From Hypsibius dujardini (Eukaryota > Tardigrada > Eutardigrada > Parachela > Hypsibiidae), in NCBI GenBank assembly GCA_001579985.1, contig LRSR01005791.1:1-35931 (forward strand): a DNA stretch of 35,931 bases. Reading direction: 5' to 3'. Each line of letters begins with the position of its first letter. Within the stretch, counting starts at the first letter, position 1. Made by a program: the position numbers and the translations under genes. The notes below the pieces were generated by a model. It was given only the letters and a program-made list of their open reading frames with translations. It was not told where the DNA came from and searched no databases. Of the stretch, positions 22,246 to 32,118 are shown piece after piece.

Positions 22246-23073
22246 TGTTGTCTTTCCTGTCAAACAATGCCTGTATCGATTGAGTAAATTATCGAGAGAA
22301 GCAATGTATGCTCCCTGATAAACCAACCGGTTATGTATCCTGTCATTCTTTCTTCCCGTCTCTTCTCACACAGTGGACCGACTAACCAACAACCACCATT
22401 CATCAATTCCCAATGGATCAATTAGCGCGATTTGATCAGTAGACCGTGCCCGTGTGGGGCGCTGGAGCAGGAAATGTTCTTGTGTGTTGTCTCTGTCTGC
22501 GGATTGAATTAGAGGTTGAGACTGGACGAGCAGCACAGAAACAGACAGACGGAAAGCTGAAACAAGCAGTACACTCCCAACTCGATCGATTGATCCAGGA
22601 AAGGATTGCCTGTCTTGATGAAAGCGGGAATATTAGTGGGCAAAGAGGCGGCGTCGCTGTCGGTGTTAAAAGTGTTTAAAATGTGTGTCAACAATATATT
22701 CTCGGCAGACGTGTCCGGCCTTGTGATTGATTGTTCTTGTAGCGAAAGTTTGTTCAGTTTCACGCTGAGTTGAGAGACATGCATGGAGAGGTATTGCGCT
22801 CTTGTTTCTGGCCATTTCCCAGTATACGGAAATGAATTGGCCTTTGTCTGCAGTTTCAATGGGCGAGGCAGCTGGGCTGGACTAGGGCCTGGACCAAGTG
22901 TCTGACTGGAGTGGACAGGGACAGGGAGAAATTGGAGGAGGCGTTCTCGCCTTAATTACAGTTCTCATCGTTAAGGCCTCTGCGGTGGTTCCTTTAATCT
23001 GCCTGGTCAATCGGGCTGGCAAGGAGAGAGAAGGTACAGTCTAGGAAAATGGTTTCATTTTTGTCAGAGTAAT

Positions 23074-23135
23074 GCCTTGCTGTCTGTTTGTCTGTCTACC
23101 AACTTTCATGCCTGTGTGTCTGTATGTGTGTTTTT
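23074..23135. repeat. Short CTGT repeat block
   Basis: Words ctgtctgtttgtctgtctac and gtgtgtctgtatgtgtg. Confidence 0.65.
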
Positions 23136-23811
23136 GTTCTGCTTGATCACTCTTGTCGTTAGTCGCATTTTTCTCTTTGCCTGGAGCGGAGTCGAGCGCA
23201 AAATTTCACCTCGTTTACAAAACCGGGCCGGCACGGTGATTAGTGAGTTGTTGAGTTTGAGTTGTGTGGCCACTGGCCGGCATGCCCATCTGTTGTGTTT
23301 CATTTAAAGGTAGTATGGAATGGAATAAGAGCAGCATCCATCTAGAGTGGGTCTGTCTGTCTGCCTCTCATCGCGGTTGTCTGTGTCCTGGCCGTAGCCC
23401 TGCCCCCTGAACAATAATATAAGGTAGTCCAGTCTCCGGTCCAATATTGTCTGTCCATCTGGAAACGATTTGTTCGTTTGTATTGCGAAGGCTCTTCGCT
23501 TCTCGTGAACGTTTTAGTGGCTGGGATGAAATGATGTGTTTGCCCAGACGGCTCATACTTGCTGTTTCACTTTCCGATGCTTCGAAGGGCACACCACTTC
23601 AAGTTGTTCCTTTTTGTCTTTCCAGATTTCGTTTTCTTCCATGCGGTCCACCACTCCGTCTTGATGAACGCTAACTTAGATCAGTTGCATTCAGTGTCTG
23701 CGTCTTCTGGCGGTGTTTGAAATCTCCCGGACATTTGATCCGGAGCTTGGGTTATTATTCGGGAAAATACAACTGCTGGAGGTAAGGGTACAAACCCAAA
23801 AATAGTCAAGG

Positions 23812-23881
23812 CGGACAGACAGACAAACATCCCAAAGGAGCTACAGTCACAGAGACGGGCAGACGGTTAGGACAGGCAGTC

Positions 23882-23917
<36 letters not shown>

Positions 23918-23930
23918 GCACAGACGCACA
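23812..23930. repeat. CAGA repeat block with a pure run
   Basis: It contains an uninterrupted run of about nine cagaca-type tetranucleotides around 23880-23915, the purest stretch in the central region. It would lie inside the candidate 5'-UTR intron 23782-24171 of the TRIM gene. Confidence 0.85.
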
Positions 23931-24187
23931 CAGCCCAAAGAAGCTACAGACAAACAGGCAACATTGGCCGAGAGTTAGAAAGACAAACAAAGTGTAGGAT
24001 ATTTAATTTGAAGTTCTTCTGAATGTCTGTGTCAGTTATGTGCATTCACTTGTCAGCGTGAGCTTTGTCTCCGACTGTGACAGCTGATGAGTGGATTTCC
24101 GTCATGACAACCAATTCCTCCACATGTGTTTAATTCGATATTGGTGTGACTGTGTTTTTTTCATGTCGCAGCAACGACACTAGGAGG

Positions 24188-27100
24188 ATGTCAACCCTGG
24201 TGGAGACGGTCTCCATAAACTATGAGGACTTTTCGGACAGTTTCTTAACCTGTACCACGTGTCTTAATCGCTACGATCCGTCCGAACACGCGCCAAAGTT
24301 GCTGCCGTGTTCGCACACCATCTGCCACACTTGCCTCGGACGCATCGCAGAGACTGCCACTGCGCGAACGCCTCCGACTTTTCGGTGAGTGATTCGCCAC
24401 TGATTGATTGATTGATTGCGTTTGAGTACATTTTGCCTACATTTTGATTGATTTAATAGTTTCGTTTGCGTGACTGAAGAAATTGTTTTTGGCTGTACTT
24501 TAATTTAATATTTTCGTATTTTTTTCTAATAGATAGTCCCTTTTAAATTTATTGCATGGGTCAGACCGCAAAGATTTGTTGTATACTTTGTGACTTTGCC
24601 TTTTTCCCTTCATAGGTGTCCGATTTGTCGCAACTCGATTGTCGTACCTCGCGGTGGGATCTCCGCCCTGCCGCCAAGTTTCCTGGTGAACCAACTGCTC
24701 GACCTCATGGCCTCCCAACACCGCGAAGTGGTCCCAAAATGCACCAGCCATCAGTCCGAGGAGTTGCTCCTCTGTGAGAGCTGTGATGCGGTCTTCTGCA
24801 CACGCTGCAACCTCCCCAAACAGGTGGAAAGCAAGGCGGGTGACTTTGTTTGTCATCACGAGGCGACGGTAGTGCCGTTTTCCATCGCGCTCAAGCGCAT
24901 GTCCAAGATTATGTTGTACAAGGCGCAGCAGTGCATGCAGAAGCTGGAGACAGGAGAGCAGGCCATCCTCAGGGAGTGCCAGAGTCTGGACGCATCCTTC
25001 AACACCACCAAAGCGGCTATCAACAAGTCTGTCGAGGCCATCTACAGTCTAGTGGAGAAGCATCGGACTTTTTTGGTTAATTCGCTCGAGAACCTGCGAG
25101 ATCAGAAGAAGGGCGTGCTACATGAGCAGTTAAACATTTTGAAGGAGGAGAAGGGCAAAATTGAAGAGGTAGGCAGACAGACTAACCAGCAAATAGACAG
25201 CCAGACTGATGGACGAACGGTCGGTCGGACGGGCAGACAGACAAATAGAAAAGATAAATCATTTGCTGACTGAGCTTTCTTAATTCTTCCAGATTTGCAA
25301 TCTCGATTCCGGAACAACAGACGTGCAATGGGAGATGCAAGCGATCGGCGGGAAGATCGCCAACCTCAACTCCATGCTAGGCGGGATGCCGCTGTTGTGC
25401 GACCCACGCGAGAACGCCTACATGTTCTTCCGGTACGGCCACAACAACATCCTAACCGATCTGCGTGTCTGCCTGGAAGGCTTCGGAGAAATCAGGCACT
25501 CCCACACTCTGCCTAGTCTGTGCAAAGCGACACTTCCGGTCATCGCTTCAGCCCATCTCAGCACACGCATGACCATCCAATGTCACGATCTCAACGGGGA
25601 ACCGTGCAAGGTAGCTTTTCAATATTTAAAGTTCATTTATTTCAAATGAAGTTGCAAGTTTTAAAATTTATGTTTTTTATAGAATTGTGACGATTTTCCA
25701 CGTGTTGTTCTTGCAGGTCGGTGGTGATCCTATTACTGTGATGATTGCCAGTGCCGGCGGAGGAGTGGTCCATCATCAGCTGGTGGACCGAGAAAATGGG
25801 TCCTATGACGTCACGTTCACCCCGCCTACGGCCAACACTTACTCGGTGGAGGTGAAGATCTTCGACCGACACATTCAGGGCAGCCCGTTTGAATGCCGCG
25901 TCAGTGAGCACATCAATCCGGTCAACGTCTACAGCGGCGGGGATGTGGGCCTGTCACGGCCGGTCAACATCGTCAAGGGCCGGGACGGCAAGTATTACGT
26001 CTTGGACACCGGAAACGACCGGATCGCCGTCATGACCGAGGACTTTGAGCATAAGGATAACATCCTGCTGCCGGATTCAGCACGTCAGGGTGTCACAGGT
26101 AATGTCCGGTTAATATCGTAAAAGAACAAAAAATTTGATAAATGGTTTGCTGAAGGAATTATTGTATTTAACTAATTACCGCGAGCAGTTTAAAACTCAA
26201 TTTGACTACTAGTACACTTCCTTTTTTACTATTTTTATTTATTTTGTTATTTTTGTTATTACCAGACAAATATTTCCTCATTTGTTTGTTTTTCCAGGCA
26301 TGGCGCTCTCACCCAGCAGCACCCTCATCTGCACCAACTGGCGCACCCGTGAAATTCTCGAACTGGACTTTACCGGCAAGATCGTGCACCGTTTCACGCA
26401 TGACCTATTCAACTGTCCCTGCTCGATCGCCGTCAACGGCAAAGGCGAAATCTTTGTGGCAGACAGCGGCGCCGGCCTCATCTTCTCCTTTACTTCCACC
26501 GGCAAATATATCCGCAAAATTACCGGCTCCTCCGGTCACCGCCTCGACATTCTCCAGGTATATCTAATGAAGTCAACTTCTATTATCTGTTTCGATTTGC
26601 GTTTCCTGATTAAAAATGGCATCTAACAACATACACTTTTTGTTGCTTACTTCCGCTATTTACAATAACATTTTGGCAATGATTCATTAACTTAAGTTTA
26701 ATATTTGATTAAATTTAATGCTTTATTCAAAAATTAGTTGATTAAATTTAATATTTAATAATTAATTAAATTTAATGCTTGATTCAAAAAATGTGAGTGT
26801 ATATTTTTACTCCCGCAGGCCATCAGCTGCTTTGAGAGCGAGGACATTGTCCTGGCCGACAACGTCATTAAAATCTACGAAGGTTCAGGTCGGTTGAAGC
26901 GGCAGGTGGGCGGCGGCGCTGGCAGCAAGACCGCTCCGGCCAAGGACGACATCTACCAGAGCGTGGTGCTGGACGCGCCGAACGACCTGCTGCTGGCAAG
27001 TAAGACGGAGAAGCGCCGCAACGTGCTGGAGGTGTGGCGCTACAGCACCGCCACGTTGCAGTTTGTGATTGACAGTGCGGAGTGGAAGCTGCGACGACCA

Positions 27101-27199
27101 GCGGGGATGGTGTTGGACGGGGATGGCGTCCATGTCTTGGTGTGTGATGTCGGAGTCGGGAGCAATCCGGGCGCGGTGCTCAAATTCCGTTATGCCTAA
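24188..27199 (+). CDS. TRIM2/TRIM3-type RING E3 ligase with filamin and NHL domains
   Basis: Six exons: 24188-24384, 24616-25168, 25293-25610, 25717-26098, 26298-26557 and 26819-27199. All introns are GT-AG and the total is 696 residues (human TRIM2 is 744). A complete C3HC4 RING has C22, C25, C41, H43, C46, C49, C67 and C70. A B-box 2 runs from about C108 to H147. A helical coiled-coil region spans about 150-250. A filamin-type Ig repeat lies near 323-418, ending G-S-P-F-E-C-R-V. Six NHL propeller blades run from about 430 to the C terminus, with repeated D-x-G-N-D-R-I and V-A-D-S-G elements. This order is that of TRIM2/TRIM3, ubiquitin ligases of the cytoplasm and neurites. A single B-box argues against TRIM71/LIN-41. 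The ATG at 24188 has A at -3 and lies 17 bases after a good acceptor (24171). An upstream donor at 23782 (ctggag|gtaagg) could close a 5'-UTR exon. The later exons, above all 25717-27199, are GC-rich compared with the AT-rich introns. Confidence 0.93.
25169..25250. repeat. CAGA-type repeat in intron 2 of the TRIM gene
   Basis: Degenerate gtaggcagacagactaacca and gacgggcagacagacaaata start at the very donor of the intron 25169-25292, so the splice site itself lies within the repeat edge. Confidence 0.75.
26707..26790. repeat. Direct AT-rich repeat in the last TRIM intron
   Basis: Two copies of about 27 bp, gattaaatttaatgctttat at 26707 and aattaaatttaatgcttgat at 26763, are both followed by tcaaaaa. 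They are spaced about 56 bp apart, with related attaaatttaatattt words between them. Confidence 0.7.
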
Positions 27200-27633
27200 A
27201 CGAGAGAAAGAGGCCAGGCCCTTCATCCTGTAAAAAATGTACACAAAGAGAGGAATTTCACCAAAGACGCTTTCGAGAAGCTTTGTGTCACTGCTGCTGA
27301 TTCGGCCAGGACAATGTTGCGCAGAAATGTACATTTTGATTTATATGGGCTGGATCGGTTGATTGTGTGGTTCCTCTTTTGTTTGTTTTTGTTTCTTCTT
27401 CGGTCGGTGATGTTTTGGTCGGGCGGAAGGGGGCGTGGAAGAAAAGATGGTTTGCTTTGACACTGATGTGATACCCTGTTTTTCCCTGCTTCTCCATCTC
27501 TGTCCAGTTGCGCTGACTTGTTTTCCCTGCGAAAGTTAGTCCTGTGGACTTTGAAAGTGAGAGAGACCTTTGATGTTTCTGTCTATTGGTTCCTGGAAGT
27601 TGTAGTTGTATAAAATTTTAGTCATATTCTACA

Positions 27634-27676
27634 GCAATGAGCTCATTGCCAGACAGTCAATTCAAACTGTCTGGCA
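27634..27676. repeat. Two adjoining palindromes in the TRIM 3' region
   Basis: gcaatgagctcattgc (27634-27649) is a perfect 16 bp palindrome. It is followed at once by tgccagacagt (27647-27657), which pairs perfectly with actgtctggca (27666-27676) around an 8-base loop. If transcribed, the second would form an 11 bp hairpin. Confidence 0.75.
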
Positions 27677-27816
27677 GACAGACACACACACACAGGCAGA
27701 CTTCCGTGGATAAGTCGCCACTACTGTCGAATAGCTGTATGTGCCGACTACTGATAACACTGGAAACCGTTCTTCGTCATGTTGAAAGTAGACCGGAACA
27801 GTGGAAGAGTTGGAAA

Positions 27817-27840
27817 AATAAACAACCCCAGAAAAATAAA
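27817..27840 (+). promoter_or_regulatory. Tandem polyadenylation hexamers, probably TRIM
   Basis: AATAAA occurs at 27817-27822 and 27835-27840, about 620-640 bp after the TRIM stop codon and about 200 bp before the next start codon. They are the only canonical hexamers I noticed in that interval. Confidence 0.45.
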
Positions 27841-28041
27841 CCAATAATGAAAAAAAAGGGCGCGGGTTGTCCTGATACTAGTGCCATGATGTATGAACAT
27901 TCTACTTCGGGAAGCACAGAACTGTTGTAGTCCTGATTGCAATTGCGACGCAAAGGAATCGCACAGGACTTTTGAATTCCCGAGTCAAAATTGTCGGCGG
28001 CCAAACCTCGGTAATAGCATTATATATATCTCAACAGGAAA

Positions 28042-28480
28042 ATGTCTCGATCCGGAGCAAATGCGGCACAACAACAACTGACTGCAAGCATCACCGAGAC
28101 AGGTTCCATGCCTTACGACATGCAAGATTTTGCAATTGAAACGGCCACGAGACTGTTGGTTAAACGGTCGAGAACGGCCGCCGTCGCCTATTCTGACCTG
28201 GAGAACGCCATCAAGGCGGTATTCGACCAGACATACGGCCCGAACTGGGACTGTTTCGCCGGTCAAGGTTTCGTCTTTTTATGTAAGTGGGGTATTACAT
28301 ATGGTATTAGAGATAACCGTGATTAATGATCTTAGTCAAAAGGTTGGTTTTGCTCTTTCACAGGACACCTACCGACCTCATGACTCCAACGGCGAACATT
28401 GGACGGTACAAAACGCCGAGTTTATCTACTTTACTATTGGCAAAACCGCAATTTTACTCCGTAGATACATGGAGAAATGA
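28042..28480 (+). CDS. LC8-type dynein light chain-like protein
   Basis: Two exons, 28042-28272 and 28364-28480, give 115 residues; human DYNLL1 has 89. Residues from about 22 follow the LC8 fold: an M-x-x-D-M-Q-D-F-A-I-E-T-A-T helix, an A-I-K-A-V-F-D-Q-T-Y-G-P-N-W helix end, C-F-A-G-Q-G-F for the first strand, and E-F-I-Y-F-T-I-G-K-T-A-I-L-L for the last strands. The family dimerises and binds short peptides as a hub and in dynein motors. The join places GF|DTY against the family's F-G-S-Y, with an insert of about eight residues after it. The join needs the donor TTC|GTCTTT at 28273. The perfect donor GTAAGT 10 bases downstream (28283) gives an immediate stop with the same acceptor. The N-terminal 20 residues and RRYMEK tail are extra. 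A divergent paralogue is likely; a frameshifted pseudogene is possible. Confidence 0.7.
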
Positions 28481-28872
28481 CTGATCAATTTTGCCGGCAT
28501 TTTCACTCTTTTTCGTGCTAGCTGAGTTAATTACTACCTGCCATTGTCTGCCTTCGTACCCCGATTACAATGTGATGAAACAATTCAGAACCGGAATGTA
28601 CTACTACTCTAATCATACGCTGAACTCACTCGGGATGATTTTCAAAGGAGGAACCCAGAACGTTTCCGCTTTATATTTTGTTATTAGAGCTATAATTATG
28701 ATAATTTTCACAATTAATTTCATCGGCCAGGATATGAACGCTTTTTGGCAGTATTTTATAATTGGGAAAACACTGCAAGACACCATTTTCTCTGATTTTT
28801 ACCGTAAACACTTTCAATTTTTGGAAATATTCAAATCAAGAACATTTTGACACTGCCCTTCTCATAATTCAA

Positions 28873-29044
28873 TTTGAAATCAATTGGCATTAGCAGGATC
28901 TTTTTTGGACGTCAGGGGGCGGAACTACAGATCATTGTCGAGCCCGACCGGAACCTTACAAGTGATTTTCCAGAAATGACGCATAACTCCGCCCCCTGAC
29001 ATCCAAAAAAGATTTTGCTACTGTGTGAAACAATTGATTTTTGA
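28873..29044. mobile_element. Fold-back MITE-like repeat, copy A
   Basis: The arm 28891-28923 pairs with 28988-29020 over 33 bp with three mismatches (tcttttttggacgtcagggg against its complement). Weaker pairing extends outward through atcaattg to about 28873 and 29044. The interior of about 64 bp contains gaccggaacctt. The arm word cgccccctgac is shared with the interior of the element at 5204-5489. Related, more degraded copies lie at 31478-31660 and 31876-31982. No clear target duplication was seen. Confidence 0.7.
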
Positions 29045-29984
29045 GAGGAACCGTATTAAAATTTGTTAAATTTAAATTAAATTATTCCGCAAGAATGAAG
29101 TTTTTACGGTCGAAATTAGGGAAAATGGAATCTTGCAGTATTTTCTCAACTTCGAAATTCTGCGGAAATGTTTTTATATATCCTGACTGATAAAATTAGT
29201 TTGAAATTCATCGTAATTATTTGTCTATTAGAAAAAAATAAGACGGAGACATTTTGAGTTGCCCCTCTCAAAATCGTCCCAAGTTAGTACACATATTTAC
29301 TGTAAATTAATGAAGCTGAGCTCCACTAATTCACCTTAATGCAGTTCAAATGAAACTTCAATGAACTGCAAAGCAAGTAAAAGAGGAACGGTTTACTTTA
29401 ACGGCACTCTCCGCACTCCAAGCCGTGTTTTTTTTCTCTACTTGAGATTCTTTCTATGTATGCATATTCCAGATTAATCTGAATGCAAGTTTTATAGATG
29501 AGAATAAGTTTGGTTTACCATGTTTCGGAGCAAGTGCGAAGGCAAGAGGACGGACAGGCAGAATAAACAAAGATGCTGTAACTGTCTACACTAACCTTGG
29601 CGCGCGTTAATCGTGGCAAACAAAAAGGGTATTACGTCGGCACGTTTTTGTGTACCGCTGACATTTAAATCATAGTTACACTTTCAAACATCAAAGACCT
29701 CTCTCGTACTCGTACAAGTACCAGGATGTCTGAAATTCTGTCAAACTTTGCATATTTCCCCCAGCAGCAAACCCGAAAGCCCTGTCCTAATTTGGGCGGC
29801 TCTCCGAGCTGTTAAGTGTCTTGCCTCCCCACGTGAATCTCAAGAGGGGATTACCTTTAGTCTAGTACGCTCTTTTTTTCCGACGTTAACTTTCACGGCC
29901 AAACTTCCAACCAATGAAAAAGTACAAAAGGCGATTCGGTCGAAATATCCAAGGAATTTCAATGCAATTTTTTTTGCGCCCCAT

Positions 29985-29998
29985 TTAAAAATATATAC
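29985..29998 (+). promoter_or_regulatory. TATA-like element of the secreted peptide gene
   Basis: The sequence taaaaatatatacg ends about 20 bases before the ATG at 30018. If it acts as a TATA box the 5' leader would be very short or the start codon used would be different, so this is only a suggestion. Confidence 0.3.
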
Positions 29999-30017
29999 GC
30001 GAACATAAATTAATAAG

Positions 30018-30320
30018 ATGGCATCGAGGATGATGTTGCTTGTTTTAGTAGTCTGCCTGGCTCTTCGGTTGGCGTCTCCGGCGACAGTGGTGGATGTGGA
30101 GATCTCCCGACGTGGCTATCCTTCCTATTCGGCACCGATCGTGACCAGCAGCGGCGGCTACTACTCGTACGGTGAGAGCCCAACCGCTTACAGCAGCAGT
30201 CGCGACTTCGATCGCTGGTCCTCCCCGCTTCTTTCCTCGCCCAGTTATTCCCTTTACTATCCCTCTTCTTCCGCGTATTACGCTGTCCAACCGGCTTCCC
30301 AACGCCTTTACTATTACTAA
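30018..30320 (+). CDS. Small Ser/Tyr-rich secreted protein
   Basis: A single uninterrupted exon encodes 100 residues. Residues 1-22 form a classic signal peptide (MASRMMLLVLVVCLALRLAS, then Pro-Ala), with cleavage expected after Ala22. The mature part is rich in Ser, Tyr, Pro and Gly, with runs such as SGGYYSYG, SYSLYYPSSSAYYAVQ and a C-terminal YYY. It has no cysteine after the signal peptide. Such compositions occur in cuticle, matrix and adhesive proteins of arthropods and relatives, which is inference from composition only. A polyadenylation hexamer follows at 30535-30540. I do not recognise the family. The signal peptide, the composition bias and the flanking signals make it more than a chance frame. 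Confidence 0.7.
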   Translation: MASRMMLLVLVVCLALRLASPATVVDVEISRRGYPSYSAPIVTSSGGYYSYGESPTAYSSSRDFDRWSSPLLSSPSYSLYYPSSSAYYAVQPASQRLYYY

Positions 30321-31477
30321 ATGTAAATCCATCATTTTGAAGACACGTATGGAGTCGGGTAGTTTGTCGCGTCTATGTCGTTTTAGCCACGTTCGCAACA
30401 ATTGTTATGGCCCAATTTATTTTATCGCCCGTGCTGTGATGTGAAATTTGAAGGGAAAATACAACAAAATGGAAGAGCAATTGTTTGTGTATTTAAATCA
30501 TTTGCAGCCGAAGAGTACTGAAGATTAACCCGTAAATAAATAATGTACCGGGTTCGACAATGCATTGGAGACTAACCTAGAACGGTTATTTCCCTGCCAC
30601 TACTAACGATACTATCTCCAAAATTTGTTTGCCATTAAGCCTGTTCATGTGAGCATCTATTACATGCGGAAAAGTGAGGTTCTATCTGAAGTCTGAAAAA
30701 TGCCAGACAAAAATCTTTGGGATACCCGATGCCACACACCGATGCTAATACTGGCCCACGCCACACACCCTCATAAAAAGTAAAATTCGAACAAAAATAA
30801 TTCCTTCTGGAAAACCTAAACCCTGTTTTGAATAGCCCGCATTGAATTTGCAGAAAAAAAAGTCTCATGAGGAGGGTGCATTTATGAAAGATACAGCCGA
30901 CGATAGTCTGACAGAAATTTCGGAAGATTTTGTCATGAAAATTGCTTTTTGAAAGGGCTCTTCGTTTCGCGGTGCGCAGCTTCCCTCCTGACGCCTTCTC
31001 GCAACCATTTTGATATCATCCTTTTGCAATAGTGTTGGGCTATCACGTTAATTAAAATAGACAGAAATTGAGTCTTGCTAGAAGATGAATTGAACCTTAA
31101 AATTGGTACTCGCTAAATCACAATTTGTGCAACTACAAGTTTGAGTGGTGATCAAGATTGACAGCTCCATAAAAACCCAGCAATGCCATCAAAATGAATT
31201 TGTGGCTCAAGGTAGTCCAATAGTATGGCTTAATAATAGCTGTTCCAGATTTTTTTATAAAAGGAAGAATACTGAACAAGAGCGATTTGTTTCAGTGTCA
31301 CGCCAATAAATACCAAAATGCTACATTGGGCCACGCACTATTTCCACCGAGGCCCACAAAAAGATTCACGGCAACGCCGCAATCAGTTTAAACATTTATT
31401 TGTATGCACACATTTTGTAGCCAACAGAATTTAAAATAATCTGGCGCGTCAAATTTGTTATTAATATGTGCACTCTC
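30321..31477. other. 3' region of the secreted peptide gene and intergenic DNA
   Basis: The first 220 bp are the probable 3'-UTR. Beyond 30541 I see no coding exon or RNA gene. The minus-strand frame 30635-30868 has no recognisable content. Confidence 0.45.
30535..30540 (+). promoter_or_regulatory. Polyadenylation hexamer of the secreted peptide gene
   Basis: AATAAA lies 215 bases after the stop codon, within cgtaaataaataatg. Confidence 0.55.
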
Positions 31478-31660
31478 AGCGTGGGGGCGTGGCAAAGATT
31501 GTCTCAAAAGCATTGCCGAACCCGGTATTTAGCGCGAGCAGCTGCCGGAGTTAGTGAGAAACGTATTTTGCATACCAGGGGCGAGTTTGGATCCGGCCAC
31601 TTTCGGTCAGAGTTCGCAGTCTTGATCAATCATATCTCCGCCCCTATGCCCGAAATTCGT
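31478..31660. repeat. Degraded fold-back repeat, copy B
   Basis: The left part cgtgggggcgtggcaaagat pairs imperfectly with the right part ending atctccgcccctatgcccga. The interior holds ccactttcggtcagagttcg, matching ccacttccggtcagcgatt-type sequence in copy C. The open frame 31466-31672 runs along the repeat and is not a gene. Confidence 0.5.
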
Positions 31661-31875
31661 TCTCTTGAATGAAGTTATTCCAGAAGAAATATTAATAGGA
31701 AGGATGGAACTACAGGGAATCTATTTAAACTGACTTTCACGGAAGATGAAAAAAGTTACTAAGCGAGCTCAAAATATAATTCGTTTTTATCATTTCAGCT
31801 ATCGGTAGTGCTCTTAACATACACATTTCCGGCAGGCCATTTTTATCCCCCCCCCCTAATTCTAAATTGATCCAT

Positions 31876-31982
31876 ATATCGGGTCGGCAGAGGGCGCTGC
31901 TGCGGATTATTTCTGAAGAACATACACTTCCGGTCAGCGATTGGTGAAGACCCAAAACTCCGCCCACTGATTCCCGAATTAA
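31876..31982. repeat. Degraded fold-back repeat, copy C
   Basis: The left part atcgggtcggcagagggcgc pairs loosely with the right part actccgcccactgattcccg. The interior cacttccggtcagcgattgg matches copy B. The order of words is that of copies A and B. Confidence 0.5.
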
Positions 31983-32053
31983 CTCGTGAACTGGCAATAA
32001 ATTTCTCCTCAAAATACTTCAATCTGGATAGCTTTATCTGACTTTCCTAAAAA

Positions 32054-32118
32054 TAACTAATGCTCATACTAACTAATGCTAACTAATGCTAATGCTCCAG
32101 ACACCTGATGTCTGGAGC
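32054..32118. repeat. Short tandem repeat followed by a hairpin
   Basis: The words actaatgct or aactaatgct are repeated four to five times (32057-32095). They run directly into gctccagaca (32094-32103), which pairs perfectly with tgtctggagc (32109-32118) around a 5-base loop. It is intergenic, with no poly-U tract after it. Confidence 0.7.

Larger units (their letters stand above)
8821..24171. other. 15 kb without a recognisable gene
   Basis: Many short open frames exist, but none shows a known domain, a joined exon series or a consistent codon pattern. The longest (12409-12945 +, 16542-17036 -, 21493-21951 -) look like chance or overlap CTGT repeats. The stretch alternates repeat blocks with unique sequence of varied GC. 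Because the next gene's first coding exon appears to be preceded by an acceptor (24171), part of this region may be its 5'-UTR exons, introns and promoter. Possible regulatory hints are a perfect octamer ATGCAAAT at 16563-16570, gcatatgca words near 14266 and 16897, and an 8 bp palindromic pair cgcaatcg/cgattgcg around 21223-21251. None is strong enough to call a promoter. Confidence 0.5.
27200..28041 (+). other. Probable TRIM 3'-UTR and short intergenic gap
   Basis: No coding exon is visible. Two AATAAA hexamers (27817-27822 and 27835-27840) could end the TRIM transcript, giving a 3'-UTR of about 640 bp that includes paired palindromes at 27634-27676. The last 200 bp would be the leader of the dynein light chain gene, whose ATG sits five bases after tctcaacag|gaaaATG, a plausible acceptor of a leader intron or a trans-splice site. 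Confidence 0.45.
28481..30017. other. Intergenic, AT-rich, with a fold-back repeat
   Basis: An open frame of about 119 codons directly follows the dynein stop (28491-28850). Its late segment W-Q-Y-F-I-I-G-K-T-L faintly recalls the last LC8 strands (F-I-Y-F-T-I-G-K-T-A), but it has no proper start and no other match. I do not call it a gene. The rest is AT-rich; apart from the fold-back at 28873-29044 and the promoter of the next gene I see nothing in it. Confidence 0.45.

Noticed and set aside
23880-23930. CAGA run considered as a CRISPR-like or satellite array
   Set aside because: It is a pure tetranucleotide microsatellite without spacers, in a eukaryotic genome.
24500-24859. Minus-strand frame over TRIM exon 2
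   Set aside because: It is antisense to the RING/B-box coding exon, which has complete zinc ligands on the plus strand.
26885-27334. Minus-strand frame of 149 codons over the last TRIM exon
   Set aside because: It is a shadow of the GC-rich NHL-coding exon.
31466-31672. Plus-strand frame of 68 codons
   Set aside because: It lies wholly in fold-back repeat copy B.
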